Position numbers and translations under genes: made by a program. Below the pieces are notes generated by a model. It searched no databases and had not been told where the DNA came from. It saw nothing but the letters and a program-made list of their open reading frames with translations. Positions 49,954 to 57,995 of a stretch of 64,000 nt of DNA are shown here, one piece after another. Every line of letters begins with the position of its first letter. Within the stretch, counting starts at the first letter, position 1. The DNA is from JAIRMO01 sp046533115 (GTDB lineage Bacteria > Spirochaetota > Spirochaetia > Treponematales > Breznakiellaceae). The stretch lies in the NCBI RefSeq assembly GCF_046533115.1, contig NZ_JAJQRC010000001.1:186001-250000 (forward strand), given 5' to 3'.

Positions 49954-50973
49954 ATGGCGGATAAAGCCCTATCTTCCCTGTCTATTACGGAAGAATTTTC
50001 CCTAAAAATACAAAAAAGTAACCGGAAAGAACGGATAATGCGGTTTGCGCCGATGATCGTGTTGGCTGTGATGATTCTGTTTTTTTCAATTGTTTGCGGT
50101 CATGATTTTGCATCGGTAAATAATTTCAAAGCGATCCTTAATCAACTGGCTATTCCCCTGCTGGTTGCCCTGGGGCTTACCTTTGTTATTATGATCGGTA
50201 GTATAGACCTTTCGATTGATGGTACGGTGGGAATGGCCGCTTCCCTATTGGGGGTTTTCGCTCTGAATAGCCGGTTCCCCTTTGATTTTGGGTTCGGCGC
50301 CGTTCTGCTGGCAGTCCTTGCCAGCATGATCGTCGGTTTGATCATTGGGCTTATTCATGTCTATTTCAGGATCCCGTCCTTCATGGTTTCATTTGCATTC
50401 ATGTATGTATGCCGCGGCATCGGCCTCCTGTCCTATTCGGGACAGCCCCCTACCATATTGGATCCGGTTATGGCTCAGCTTCCCAAAATAGCCTTTTTGG
50501 GGGTCCCCTTTATAACCTGGGTGGCCCTGGCGATGCTGCTTATCTGTATATTTATTCAGGAATTTACTGCCTTTGGGCGTTATATTTACGCGGTCGGTAC
50601 CGATGAATCGATCCTCCACGCGGTCGGGGTAAGCGTAAACCGGGTAAAGGTAAAGGTGTTTATGCTGGCCGGACTTTGTTTCGGTATTGCCGGTATGCTG
50701 GGGGCCATACGCCTGGGGCAAGGCCAAATTGGAGTCGGTACGGGGCTTATGTTTCCGGCCCAGACTGCAGTGGTTGTAGGCGGTACTTCCCTGGCCGGAG
50801 GGAAGGGAGGGGTTATCAATACCATAGTAGGGGTATTGATAATGACGGTTCTGGCCAACGGCCTTTTGATTATCGGGGTTAATCCTTATATCAGAACGGG
50901 GATTGAAGGCGTTATTATCCTCGCCGCAGTGGCCCTTACCGTAGCCCACGGTGCCAAGGTTATCAGTAAATAG
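49954..50973 (+). CDS. CUT2 sugar ABC transporter permease (2a)
   Basis: A 339-residue permease of the RbsC type, with the loop LVALGLTFVIMIGSIDLSIDGT and VVVGGTSLAGGKGGVINTIVG. The N-terminal 40 residues are polar and cytoplasmic. The start at 49954 has GGAG ten bases upstream. A longer frame from 49873 runs back across the terminator hairpin and is unlikely. It follows the attenuator and precedes the ATPase by 9 bp. Confidence 0.91.
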   Translation: MADKALSSLSITEEFSLKIQKSNRKERIMRFAPMIVLAVMILFFSIVCGHDFASVNNFKAILNQLAIPLLVALGLTFVIMIGSIDLSIDGTVGMAASLLGVFALNSRFPFDFGFGAVLLAVLASMIVGLIIGLIHVYFRIPSFMVSFAFMYVCRGIGLLSYSGQPPTILDPVMAQLPKIAFLGVPFITWVALAMLLICIFIQEFTAFGRYIYAVGTDESILHAVGVSVNRVKVKVFMLAGLCFGIAGMLGAIRLGQGQIGVGTGLMFPAQTAVVVGGTSLAGGKGGVINTIVGVLIMTVLANGLLIIGVNPYIRTGIEGVIILAAVALTVAHGAKVISK

Positions 50974-50982
50974 GAGTACCGC

Positions 50983-52512
50983 ATGAATAACGATAAACAA
51001 CTGCTTTTCAGTGCAAAAAATATAGAAAAGCACTATGCGGCCACCCATGCCCTTCAAGGGGTAGAACTCGAAGTTTATGAGGGGGAGATTGTCGGGCTTG
51101 TCGGCGAAAACGGCGCTGGGAAATCCACCCTTCTAAAAATAATCATCGGTGCCGAAAGTCCAAGTAACGGAACCATGACCATACATGGGGTGCCCTATAT
51201 TCCTAAAAACCCCATGGATGCAAATAGACATGGTGTCGGTATGGTATTTCAGGAACAGTCCCTGATCGTAAGCCTCTCGGTGGGACAGAATATCTTCTTT
51301 GGTCATGAAAAAGAATTCCGTACTCTGGGGGTAATAAACTGGTCAAAGCTCTACAAGCAGGCGGCGGAGGCCCTTGAGGAGATAGATATACGGAACATCA
51401 ATCCCCGAAAGAAGGTCAGCGATCTGAATTTTGCCACCAGGCAGATGATCGAGGTTGCCAAAGTTATCAATGTAACCAAATCGGCGAATCAAAAATGTCT
51501 TATCCTGCTGGACGAACCGACCTCCGTACTCAGCGAGGAGGAAGCCCGGAATCTTTTTGTACAGATGCGTAAAATTGCGGACCGGGGGCACGGTGTTGTA
51601 TTTATCTCCCACCGGCTGGATGAGGTTTTGGAGGTTACGGATCGAATATACGTTTACAAGGACGGGGCCAGTGTTGGGTCCCTGTCCACCAAAGATGCCG
51701 ATGAGGCAAAGCTCTACGAGATGATGGTGGGACGTTCCACCTCTACCGAATATTACCAAATGGACAAACAGATCCGGCCCCAGGAAGAAGTAGTTTTGGA
51801 TGTCAGGAACCTGGGCCTGCTGGGGGTATTCAAAAACATCAGTTTCCAACTCCACCGGGGGGAGATTCTCGGCCTTTGTGGGGTTATTGGTTCCGGTAAA
51901 GAGGAGATCTGCGAGGTCCTTTGCGGCGATGAAAAACCCACTTCAGGGGAAATAATCTTTAAGGGTAAACCGGTAAATTTTTCCTCGCCGGCGGTGGGGC
52001 TTAAGAACGGCATTCTCATGATCCCCAAGGAACGGCTTGTTGAAGGTATCATACGGACCGCTTCAATCGAAAACAATATCGCCCTCTCAAACCTTGATGA
52101 GCTTGCGGTGGCTTCCTTTGTTCCGGCTAAGACGATACGGCGGCAGGCGATGGAATGGATAAAACACATGCGGATAAAAGCTATCGGCCCCAAAGAACTC
52201 CTCATCCAGCTTTCCGGGGGCAACCAGCAAAAGGTCGTATTTTCCCGCGCCCTGGCAAGCAAATGTGACGTGTTGATTCTGAATCATCCAACCCGGGGGG
52301 TTGATGTAGGTGCCAAGGAAGAAATATATGCCACCATCCGCGATATCATGACGGGTGGGAAAGCGGTGATCCTCTTGGGCGATACCCTTGACGAGTGTAT
52401 AGGGATGAGTAACCGTATTTTGGTTATGAAAGACGGACTTGTTACCGGTGACTTCGACGCTTCGACGGACAAAAAACCCAGCCAGGTCGATGTTGTCAGT
52501 GTTATGATGTAA
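50983..52512 (+). CDS. CUT2 sugar ABC transporter ATPase with one degenerate site (2)
   Basis: A 509-residue RbsA-type double ATPase. Domain 1 has an intact Walker A (GENGAGKSTLLK) and Walker B (LILLDEPTSVL), but its signature is LNFATRQMIEV instead of LSxGxxQ. Domain 2 has an intact signature (LSGGNQQKVVF), but a poor Walker A (GSGKEEI), and its Walker B reads LILNHPTRGVDVG, with N434-H435 in place of Asp-Glu. All of the deviations fall in the same composite ATP site, so one site should be active and the other structural. It lies between the two permeases of the second transporter. Confidence 0.92.
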   Translation: MNNDKQLLFSAKNIEKHYAATHALQGVELEVYEGEIVGLVGENGAGKSTLLKIIIGAESPSNGTMTIHGVPYIPKNPMDANRHGVGMVFQEQSLIVSLSVGQNIFFGHEKEFRTLGVINWSKLYKQAAEALEEIDIRNINPRKKVSDLNFATRQMIEVAKVINVTKSANQKCLILLDEPTSVLSEEEARNLFVQMRKIADRGHGVVFISHRLDEVLEVTDRIYVYKDGASVGSLSTKDADEAKLYEMMVGRSTSTEYYQMDKQIRPQEEVVLDVRNLGLLGVFKNISFQLHRGEILGLCGVIGSGKEEICEVLCGDEKPTSGEIIFKGKPVNFSSPAVGLKNGILMIPKERLVEGIIRTASIENNIALSNLDELAVASFVPAKTIRRQAMEWIKHMRIKAIGPKELLIQLSGGNQQKVVFSRALASKCDVLILNHPTRGVDVGAKEEIYATIRDIMTGGKAVILLGDTLDECIGMSNRILVMKDGLVTGDFDASTDKKPSQVDVVSVMM

Positions 52513-52525
52513 GAAGGAGAAGAAT

Positions 52526-53533
52526 ATGCAGATGACTGAAAAATTAGATATTGGCCGCAGAATGCAGATACAGGATAAATTCATGCGGTACTTCAGCTTC
52601 TCCGCTATCGTGATTTTAATTATAGGTTTTACCCTTGCCCAGAACAGATTTTTAGGCCAGGCAAACCTCAAAACTCTGTTAAGCGATTCAGCGCCGCTTA
52701 TCATCATGGCATCCGGTATGACCGCCATACTGTTGCTGGGTTCCATCGATCTATCCATGGGGGCAGCCTGTTCGGTAGCCAATGTTATCACCGTGCGGGT
52801 TCTCAACCTCCTGGGACCTTCCATCGGTTCCCCGATGCTTACCGCACTGGCGGCTCTGGTTGTGGTGCTTGCCTTTGGGGCATTTTCCGGGGTCCTTCTG
52901 GGGGTAATCCACGTAAAATTCAAAGTTCCTTCATTTATTGCGTCCCTGGGCTTTATGTCTTTGTGGCAGTCGGTGGCATTGCTCATCAGTAATGCCCCGG
53001 AGTCTGTCACCAAAGTCAACTGGGGCAGTGTAGGGTGGTTCAGGATCACCTTTGGAGTAATTGGCCTTCCCCTTGTACTGGCCTTGGTTTGTATTGTAGT
53101 ACTGTACATGCTACAGAACAGGACCACCATGGGGCGTGCCTTGTACGCCATTGGCGGTAATGAACGGACTTCCCGTCTTGCGGGCCTGCATGTTGACCGG
53201 GTCAAGATCATCGCATTTATGATAAACGGTATGTGCGCCGCTCTGGGTGGTTATTTTTTGGCGGCAAAGCTGCGTAGTTCCGCTCCTAAAGTTGGTGACC
53301 CCTTTACCCTGTTGATTGTCGCATCGGTCGCCTTGGGCGGTACTTCTCTTACCGGGGGACGCGGTAATATCGCCGGGACTCTGCTTGGGGTGTTTATCGT
53401 ATCGATCATTCAAAATGGCATGAATTTTATCGGGGTGGACGCTTACTGGCAGAATATTGTTTTCGGCCTCTTTATACTGGCCGCGGTGGCGATAACAGTG
53501 GATCGATCCACCCGGGGGCTGATCATTAAATAA
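52526..53533 (+). CDS. CUT2 sugar ABC transporter permease (2b)
   Basis: A 335-residue permease, the second of transporter 2, with MASGMTAILLLGSIDLSMGAA and VALGGTSLTGGRGNIAGTLLG. It starts 13 bp after the ATPase gene with a GAAGGAGAAG site. It differs from permease 2a, so this transporter too probably has a heterodimeric channel. It is convergent with the SDR gene. Confidence 0.91.
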   Translation: MQMTEKLDIGRRMQIQDKFMRYFSFSAIVILIIGFTLAQNRFLGQANLKTLLSDSAPLIIMASGMTAILLLGSIDLSMGAACSVANVITVRVLNLLGPSIGSPMLTALAALVVVLAFGAFSGVLLGVIHVKFKVPSFIASLGFMSLWQSVALLISNAPESVTKVNWGSVGWFRITFGVIGLPLVLALVCIVVLYMLQNRTTMGRALYAIGGNERTSRLAGLHVDRVKIIAFMINGMCAALGGYFLAAKLRSSAPKVGDPFTLLIVASVALGGTSLTGGRGNIAGTLLGVFIVSIIQNGMNFIGVDAYWQNIVFGLFILAAVAITVDRSTRGLIIK

Positions 53534-53543
53534 GGAAAAGCCT

Positions 53544-53561
53544 CCAAAAATCGAAGTTTTT
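53544..53561. repeat. short hairpin after permease 2b
   Basis: CCAAAAA and TTTTTAGCGG-type arms around TCGAAG: a looser relative of the GAAGTTTT hairpins. It may help end transcription, followed by GC-rich palindromic sequence (CCGGCCGG and CCCCCGGCGCCGGG) up to 53640. Confidence 0.45.
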
Positions 53562-53662
53562 AGCGGTTCCCTCTACGGATGGTATGGTGGCGGGGTAGGG
53601 GCCTGACCGGCCGGCAGCCGGGAACCCCCGGCGCCGGGTAGCGCTTTAAACCGATCTATCTC

Positions 53663-54427
53663 TTAAACGAGGCTATAACCGCCGTCAACGATCAAATCAA
53701 GACCCGTCGTATAGGTTGAAGAGTCGCTGGCAAGGTAGATAACCGCGCTGATCAATTCCTCAGGTTTCCCCATCCGGTGAAGTGGCATTAGAGGCAGCCA
53801 TGCGTCCTTTAGTTCCTGAGGCGTCTCGGTGGACATCGGGGTCGCGATGTATCCGGGGCTTAGGCTGTTGACCCTGATCCCCGCATCCGCCCATTCAATG
53901 GCCAGGGATTTGGTCATGTGAATGACCCCGGCTTTTGATGCGTTGTAAGAGGCCTGCCACTGGGGAATATTGACGATACTTCCCGACATGGAAGCCATAT
54001 TAATGATACTGCCTTTGATTCCTTTCTCCATCATAACCCGGGCAGCGCTTCTTGCGACGATGTATTCCCCGGTCAAATTCACCTCGATCACCTGCCTCCA
54101 TTCCGATATGGATGCTTCCAGGGTTCCCTTATGGATACAGATTCCGGCATTGTTAAAAACAACATCAATACGGCCGGAACGCTCACCTATTTTCGCGATA
54201 GCCGTGTCTACGGCTTTTTCATCAGACACATCCGCCTTGACCCAATAGGCGATATTCCCATCATCTTCTATTTCTTTAATGGCTTCCTTAGGCTCACTCC
54301 GCTGCAGGATCGCCACTTCCGCACCCGCTTTCGCAAGTCCCCGGGCCACAACTTGTCCAATGCCACGGCCTCCTCCGGTAACCAGGACTACCTTACCCTT
54401 TAAACTGAAAAGTTCTTCCAAAAACAT
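53663..54427 (-). CDS. short-chain dehydrogenase/reductase, polyol type
   Basis: A 254-residue classical SDR. The coenzyme loop is TGGGRGIGQVV, NNAG is present, and the catalytic Ser-Tyr-Lys are in MASMSGS and QASYNASKAG. The end IVDGGYSLV is typical. The nearest familiar members reduce or oxidise gluconate, arabinitol or sorbitol. The substrate is not determinable. It is transcribed away from the GldA-type gene across a 320-bp gap and is convergent with the second transporter. Confidence 0.88.
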   Translation of the reverse strand: MFLEELFSLKGKVVLVTGGGRGIGQVVARGLAKAGAEVAILQRSEPKEAIKEIEDDGNIAYWVKADVSDEKAVDTAIAKIGERSGRIDVVFNNAGICIHKGTLEASISEWRQVIEVNLTGEYIVARSAARVMMEKGIKGSIINMASMSGSIVNIPQWQASYNASKAGVIHMTKSLAIEWADAGIRVNSLSPGYIATPMSTETPQELKDAWLPLMPLHRMGKPEELISAVIYLASDSSTYTTGLDLIVDGGYSLV

Positions 54428-54481
54428 ACTGATAAACTCCTCCTTGTAATTGGTTCATCAAAAAATACCACAAAATGGAGA

Positions 54482-54509
54482 CTTTCCCAAAATTTCAGTC
54501 TGGAGAAAG
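54482..54509. repeat. dispersed hairpin, CTTTC/GAAAG type
   Basis: CTTTCCCA (54482-54489) pairs with TGGAGAAAG (54501-54509) with one bulge, and a CAGTCTGG-like right side. It resembles 30924-30951. Confidence 0.5.
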
Positions 54510-54527
54510 CAACCTTATATTTAGAAG

Positions 54528-54553
54528 AAAAAGCGGTCCTTTAGCCACTTTTT
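54528..54553. repeat. hairpin AAAAAGCGG type, copy of the tpiA terminator hairpin
   Basis: AAAAAGCGG (54528-54536) and GCC-A-CTTTTT (54544-54553) around TCCTTTA. It matches the hairpin at 5300-5326 in both arms and in the central TC-TTTA/TCTAAA words. Confidence 0.55.
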
Positions 54554-54633
54554 CCAAAGTTTTTCCCGAAATCAACCGGGTTTTAGGAAAGACTCAATAA
54601 TCATATTTAAGGATCATAAATAAGATTTGTCAA

Positions 54634-54647
54634 GATATAATTACATA
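54634..54647. promoter_or_regulatory. GntR-type operator, weak copy
   Basis: GATATAATTACATA, two mismatches to TATGTAATTACATA, upstream of the GldA promoter. Confidence 0.4.
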
Positions 54648-54665
54648 GATTGGTATTAAAAAACA

Positions 54666-54694
54666 TTGACATATTTATGGTGTAATGATAGAAT
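54666..54694 (+). promoter_or_regulatory. promoter of the GldA-type dehydrogenase gene
   Basis: TTGACA (54666-54671), 17-bp spacer, TAGAAT (54689-54694). Confidence 0.75.
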
Positions 54695-54705
54695 GTTATT
54701 ACATT
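54692..54705. promoter_or_regulatory. GntR-type operator overlapping the -10 of the GldA promoter
   Basis: AATGTTATTACATT, three mismatches to the consensus but symmetric in its outer half-sites AATGT/ACATT. It covers the end of the -10 and the start point. Confidence 0.6.
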
Positions 54706-54747
54706 AAGAAATCTGAAAACTCAGGATACGACAAGGAGCTTATCATT

Positions 54748-55893
54748 ATGAGCATGGAAAGACGCATTAACAATGTCAGATCCTTCGCATCTCCCGGAAA
54801 ATATATTCAAGGCGAGGGAATTTTGAATAATATACGGGAATTTACCGATGCTTACGGTAAAGCGGTAATATTCATCATAGATATAAATCTGTTTGATGTT
54901 ATGAAGAAGCGGCTTATAGATTTATATCTTCCCGAATATCGAATTGCCTGTCATGCAAAGGCCGGTGAAATTACGTTGGCGGCTTTGGATGCTTTTGAGA
55001 AGGAATTATCAAAAACCCCGGTTGATGTTTTTGTAGGGGTAGGGGGTGGTAAAACCATTGATACGACGAAGGTTCTGGCGGAGCGTTTTTCGACGCCCGT
55101 AATTATCGTTCCCACCGTGGCATCTACGGATGCACCCTGCAGCGGATTGTCGGTCATCTATAAAGACAACGGTGAGCATAGTCATGAAATATTTTTGAAA
55201 AAAGGGCCCGATGTGGTACTGGTGGACAGCACCGTTATCGCCAAAGCGCCGGTGCGTTTTCTTATATCGGGTATGGGTGATGCCTTGTCCACCTATTTTG
55301 AGGCAATGGCTAATGTACATTCAAATTATGTCAATATCGTAAGTTCCGAAGCTGGTTTTAGCATGGGCTCGTCCCTGGCTTCCCGGGAGATTGCACGGCT
55401 TTGTTACCGTGCATTACTTGCGAATGGACGCAAGGCCCTAATCGCCGCAAGGCAGGGTATTGTCACGGAGGCCCTGGAAAACATCATCGAAGTCAACACC
55501 TTGTTGAGCGGTATTGGATTTGAAAGTAATGGGACCGCCGCCGCCCATGCTGTCAACGACGGTCTAACCGCGATCCCTACTAAAGAAATATATTATCACG
55601 GTGAAAAGGTGGCCTTTGGGGTGCTTTGTGAAATGGCGATTGAAAATACGCCTGATGAGATCGTGAATGAGGTATACTCCTTCTGTATTGATGTGGGGCT
55701 GCCCGTTACCCTTGCCGGCCTCGGCATAGAGACGATAACCCCGGAGATCCTTGATACCATTGCCGAGGTGGCTTATCATAATGTTATTCATGCCGAACCT
55801 AAGGTCATAACCAGAGAAATTATCAAAAGTGCAATTTTGACAGCGGACGGTATCGGCAGGGCGTATCTGAGCGGAAAAAAAATTTTGGCATAA
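54748..55893 (+). CDS. GldA-type iron/zinc alcohol dehydrogenase
   Basis: A 381-residue glycerol-dehydrogenase-family enzyme that oxidises a polyol with NAD using Zn or Fe. It has the NAD loop GVGGGKTIDTTKVLA, the IVPTVASTDAPCS segment, and metal ligands Asp in SGMGDALSTYFEA, His in AAAHAVNDGL and His in YYHGEKVAFG. The start at 54748 has AAGGAG eleven bases upstream. It is the first gene of a plus-strand catabolic operon, 42 bp ahead of the mutarotase gene. Glycerol is only one of the known substrates. Confidence 0.91.
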   Translation: MSMERRINNVRSFASPGKYIQGEGILNNIREFTDAYGKAVIFIIDINLFDVMKKRLIDLYLPEYRIACHAKAGEITLAALDAFEKELSKTPVDVFVGVGGGKTIDTTKVLAERFSTPVIIVPTVASTDAPCSGLSVIYKDNGEHSHEIFLKKGPDVVLVDSTVIAKAPVRFLISGMGDALSTYFEAMANVHSNYVNIVSSEAGFSMGSSLASREIARLCYRALLANGRKALIAARQGIVTEALENIIEVNTLLSGIGFESNGTAAAHAVNDGLTAIPTKEIYYHGEKVAFGVLCEMAIENTPDEIVNEVYSFCIDVGLPVTLAGLGIETITPEILDTIAEVAYHNVIHAEPKVITREIIKSAILTADGIGRAYLSGKKILA

Positions 55894-55935
55894 GGAAACT
55901 TAAAAAAAACATGAAGCGATGAGGAGAAAGAAACC

Positions 55936-56826
55936 ATGGAGTATAAATTAAGAAATAAAAATTTTACCGCGGTATGCCTTTCACAGGGAGGAGAGCTTGT
56001 CTCAATGATCGGTAAAGAAGGGGTTGAATATTTGTGGAAGGGGGATGCCGCCTCGTGGTCCGGCCACTCGCCGAATCTGTTTCCAATAGTCGGTGCTTTA
56101 AAAGACGGTAAACACGAAGTTGACGGTAAGGTATACAATCTGCGCAAACACGGGTTTGCCCAATACCATGATTTCAGGATAGTTGAACAAGGGGACGTCT
56201 TTATTGTGTTTGAACTCAACGCTACGGAGGAAACCCGCAGGGAATATCCCTTTGAATTCAAATTTCAAATCCGTCACGAGCTGATCGCAGACGGCGCGAT
56301 TACTACGTATCGTGTTGTTAATACCGGAGATGTTCCTCTTCCCTTTTGTATCGGTGCCCATCCGGGCTTGGCCTGCCCGCTATTTCCCGGGGAGCAGTTC
56401 AGCGACTATGAGCTGGTTTTCGGAAAGCCGGTTACCTTGTATACCCTTAAATGTCCCGATCTGAATCCCATTGATCCCGATGATATCCGTTGTTTGTTTG
56501 ATGACCGCGCTACTCTGGGTTTGGACTATAGCTTGTTTGATTATGATGTACTCATCTTTCGGGATGTACCTTGCCGGGATTTATCGATACGTCACAAAAA
56601 GAAAAAGCACGGTATCAGAATGCTTTTCGAGGATTTCCCGGCTATCGGCCTATGGACGGCGCCCCATAAAGAGGCCCCGTATCTCTGTCTGGAGCCGTGG
56701 CAGGGTATACCGGCTGTCAAGGGGGAGGGACCTGCTATTAAGGACAAGGCCTATGCCGTTATATTACCGCCCGGCGGTGAAAGACAGTTTAGTTACAGCC
56801 TGCATATATTAGGAACCACCGAATAG
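55936..56826 (+). CDS. aldose 1-epimerase family protein, LacX-like
   Basis: A 296-residue galactose-mutarotase-fold protein. The catalytic His is in CIGAHPGLACPL and the catalytic Glu is in CLEPWQGIPA, the LacX pattern. The N-terminal NLFPIVGALKDGK is also conserved. It probably speeds anomer exchange of the sugar handled by the operon. There is no signal peptide. The gene has a GAGGAGAAAG ribosome site. A GntR operator and new promoter follow before the next gene. Confidence 0.9.
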   Translation: MEYKLRNKNFTAVCLSQGGELVSMIGKEGVEYLWKGDAASWSGHSPNLFPIVGALKDGKHEVDGKVYNLRKHGFAQYHDFRIVEQGDVFIVFELNATEETRREYPFEFKFQIRHELIADGAITTYRVVNTGDVPLPFCIGAHPGLACPLFPGEQFSDYELVFGKPVTLYTLKCPDLNPIDPDDIRCLFDDRATLGLDYSLFDYDVLIFRDVPCRDLSIRHKKKKHGIRMLFEDFPAIGLWTAPHKEAPYLCLEPWQGIPAVKGEGPAIKDKAYAVILPPGGERQFSYSLHILGTTE

Positions 56827-56856
56827 GACGGGGGTATGCGGTTAGATTTGTTTTAT

Positions 56857-56874
56857 AATATGTAATTACATATT
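56857..56874. promoter_or_regulatory. GntR-type operator, perfect 18-bp palindrome
   Basis: AATATGTAATTACATATT is symmetric over all 18 bases and contains the exact core at 56859-56872. It abuts and shares two bases with the -35 of the next promoter. Confidence 0.85.
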
Positions 56875-56902
56875 GACAATATTATATTAATAATATTATT
56901 AT
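56873..56902 (+). promoter_or_regulatory. promoter of the dehydrogenase/SMP-30 pair
   Basis: TTGACA (56873-56878), 18-bp spacer, TATTAT (56897-56902), with the ATG at 56925 after an AAGGAG site. Confidence 0.6.
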
Positions 56903-56924
56903 TAATTCGTATTAAGGAGTTGGT

Positions 56925-57977
56925 ATGAAAACGTTAATTGTTGATGAGTCCCATGTTTTATCAATACAAGAGATTCCTATTCCTGCATATAAGGACTGTC
57001 AAGCCCTGGTAAAAACCCTCAGCTGCGGGGTGTGTAACGGTACCGATATGAAGGTCATCCATGGCACTTTTAAGAATTTCAGTACCTATCCCGCTGCCCT
57101 GGGGCACGAAGGGGTTGGTAAAGTAGTAGAAGTAGGGAGCAAAGTCCGGAACCTCCGGGTAGGTGATATTGTCCTTTTACCCTTCCTTGAGGAGAAATCG
57201 GGAGAAATATACCCAGGGTGGGGCGCTTATTCCGAATATGCCGTGGTGGGAGATGCGGAAGCCTATATAGCAAACGGGATGGGACCGGGAACACCGGAAT
57301 TCTCCGAAGGATACTTTGCCCAGACGGTAATCAAGCCAACGGATAAGGTTGATCCGGTGGAGGCGTCGATGATTGTCACCTTTCGGGAGGTATTAAGCGC
57401 CATACGGCGTTTTGGCTTTGAGCCGAATGAAAACGTACTTATCTTTGGTGCGGGGCCTGTAGGTCTCTGTTTTACTAAATTCTCAAAACTTCTTGGGTTA
57501 AAGACGGTTATTACCACCGATATTGATGATGAAAAGGTAGATTTTGCCAGACAGATGGGGGCTGATTATGCCTTTAACAGTCAGAAGGGTGATATCAAGG
57601 CCGAAGTAAAAAAGATGTTCCCCGACGGTATAGATTATATGGTTGACGCCGTGGGGATCAACCAACTCATCAATCAGGGGATGGAGCTTGTCCGGTATAA
57701 CGGCAAAATATGCTGTTACGGCATTTCACCTAAACTCGGCATGGACCTAGATTGGAGTAAGGCGCCGTATAACTGGTCCCTTGATTTTATACAATGGCCC
57801 TCAAAAAAAGAGGAAGGGGATGCCCATGCCCAGATCATGGCATGGATCAACCTGGGGGTGTTGGATCCAAAAGATTTTATCTCCGATGTTTTTGATTTTG
57901 AGCATATTATTGACGCCTTTAAACTGGTGGAAGAACGGAAAAGTTCAACCAAAAAGATAGTGATCCGTTATTATTGA
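56925..57977 (+). CDS. medium-chain dehydrogenase lacking the structural zinc site
   Basis: A 350-residue MDR enzyme. The catalytic region is SCGVCNGTDMKVIHG with GHEGVGKVV, and the coenzyme motif is IFGAGPVGLCFTKF. The four-cysteine structural-zinc loop present in the other two Zn-dehydrogenases of this window is replaced by PFLEEKSGEIYPGWGAYSEY. It is co-transcribed with the SMP-30-type gene (18-bp gap), so it may make a lactone that the next enzyme opens. The substrate is unknown. Confidence 0.86.
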   Translation: MKTLIVDESHVLSIQEIPIPAYKDCQALVKTLSCGVCNGTDMKVIHGTFKNFSTYPAALGHEGVGKVVEVGSKVRNLRVGDIVLLPFLEEKSGEIYPGWGAYSEYAVVGDAEAYIANGMGPGTPEFSEGYFAQTVIKPTDKVDPVEASMIVTFREVLSAIRRFGFEPNENVLIFGAGPVGLCFTKFSKLLGLKTVITTDIDDEKVDFARQMGADYAFNSQKGDIKAEVKKMFPDGIDYMVDAVGINQLINQGMELVRYNGKICCYGISPKLGMDLDWSKAPYNWSLDFIQWPSKKEEGDAHAQIMAWINLGVLDPKDFISDVFDFEHIIDAFKLVEERKSSTKKIVIRYY

Positions 57978-57995
57978 AAACCCAAGGAGGATGCC

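Larger units (their letters stand above)
54428..54747. other. 320-bp divergent promoter region
   Basis: No gene seen. It contains two hairpins of the dispersed set (54482-54509 and 54528-54553), two GntR-type palindromes (54634-54647 and 54692-54705) and a near-consensus promoter at 54666-54694 for the GldA-type gene. An in-frame ATG at 54685 lies inside the promoter and is not the start. Confidence 0.65.

Noticed and set aside
43721..53533. AI-2 (Lsr) uptake system
   Set aside because: The two-permease layout fits, but no LsrK, LsrR, LsrF or LsrG-like gene is present, and the surrounding enzymes are polyol and sugar dehydrogenases and FGGY kinases of another type.
53590..53640. GC-rich palindromic stretch as a possible mobile element end
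   Set aside because: It lies between convergent genes and is best read as terminator-like sequence. No transposase or direct repeats flank it.
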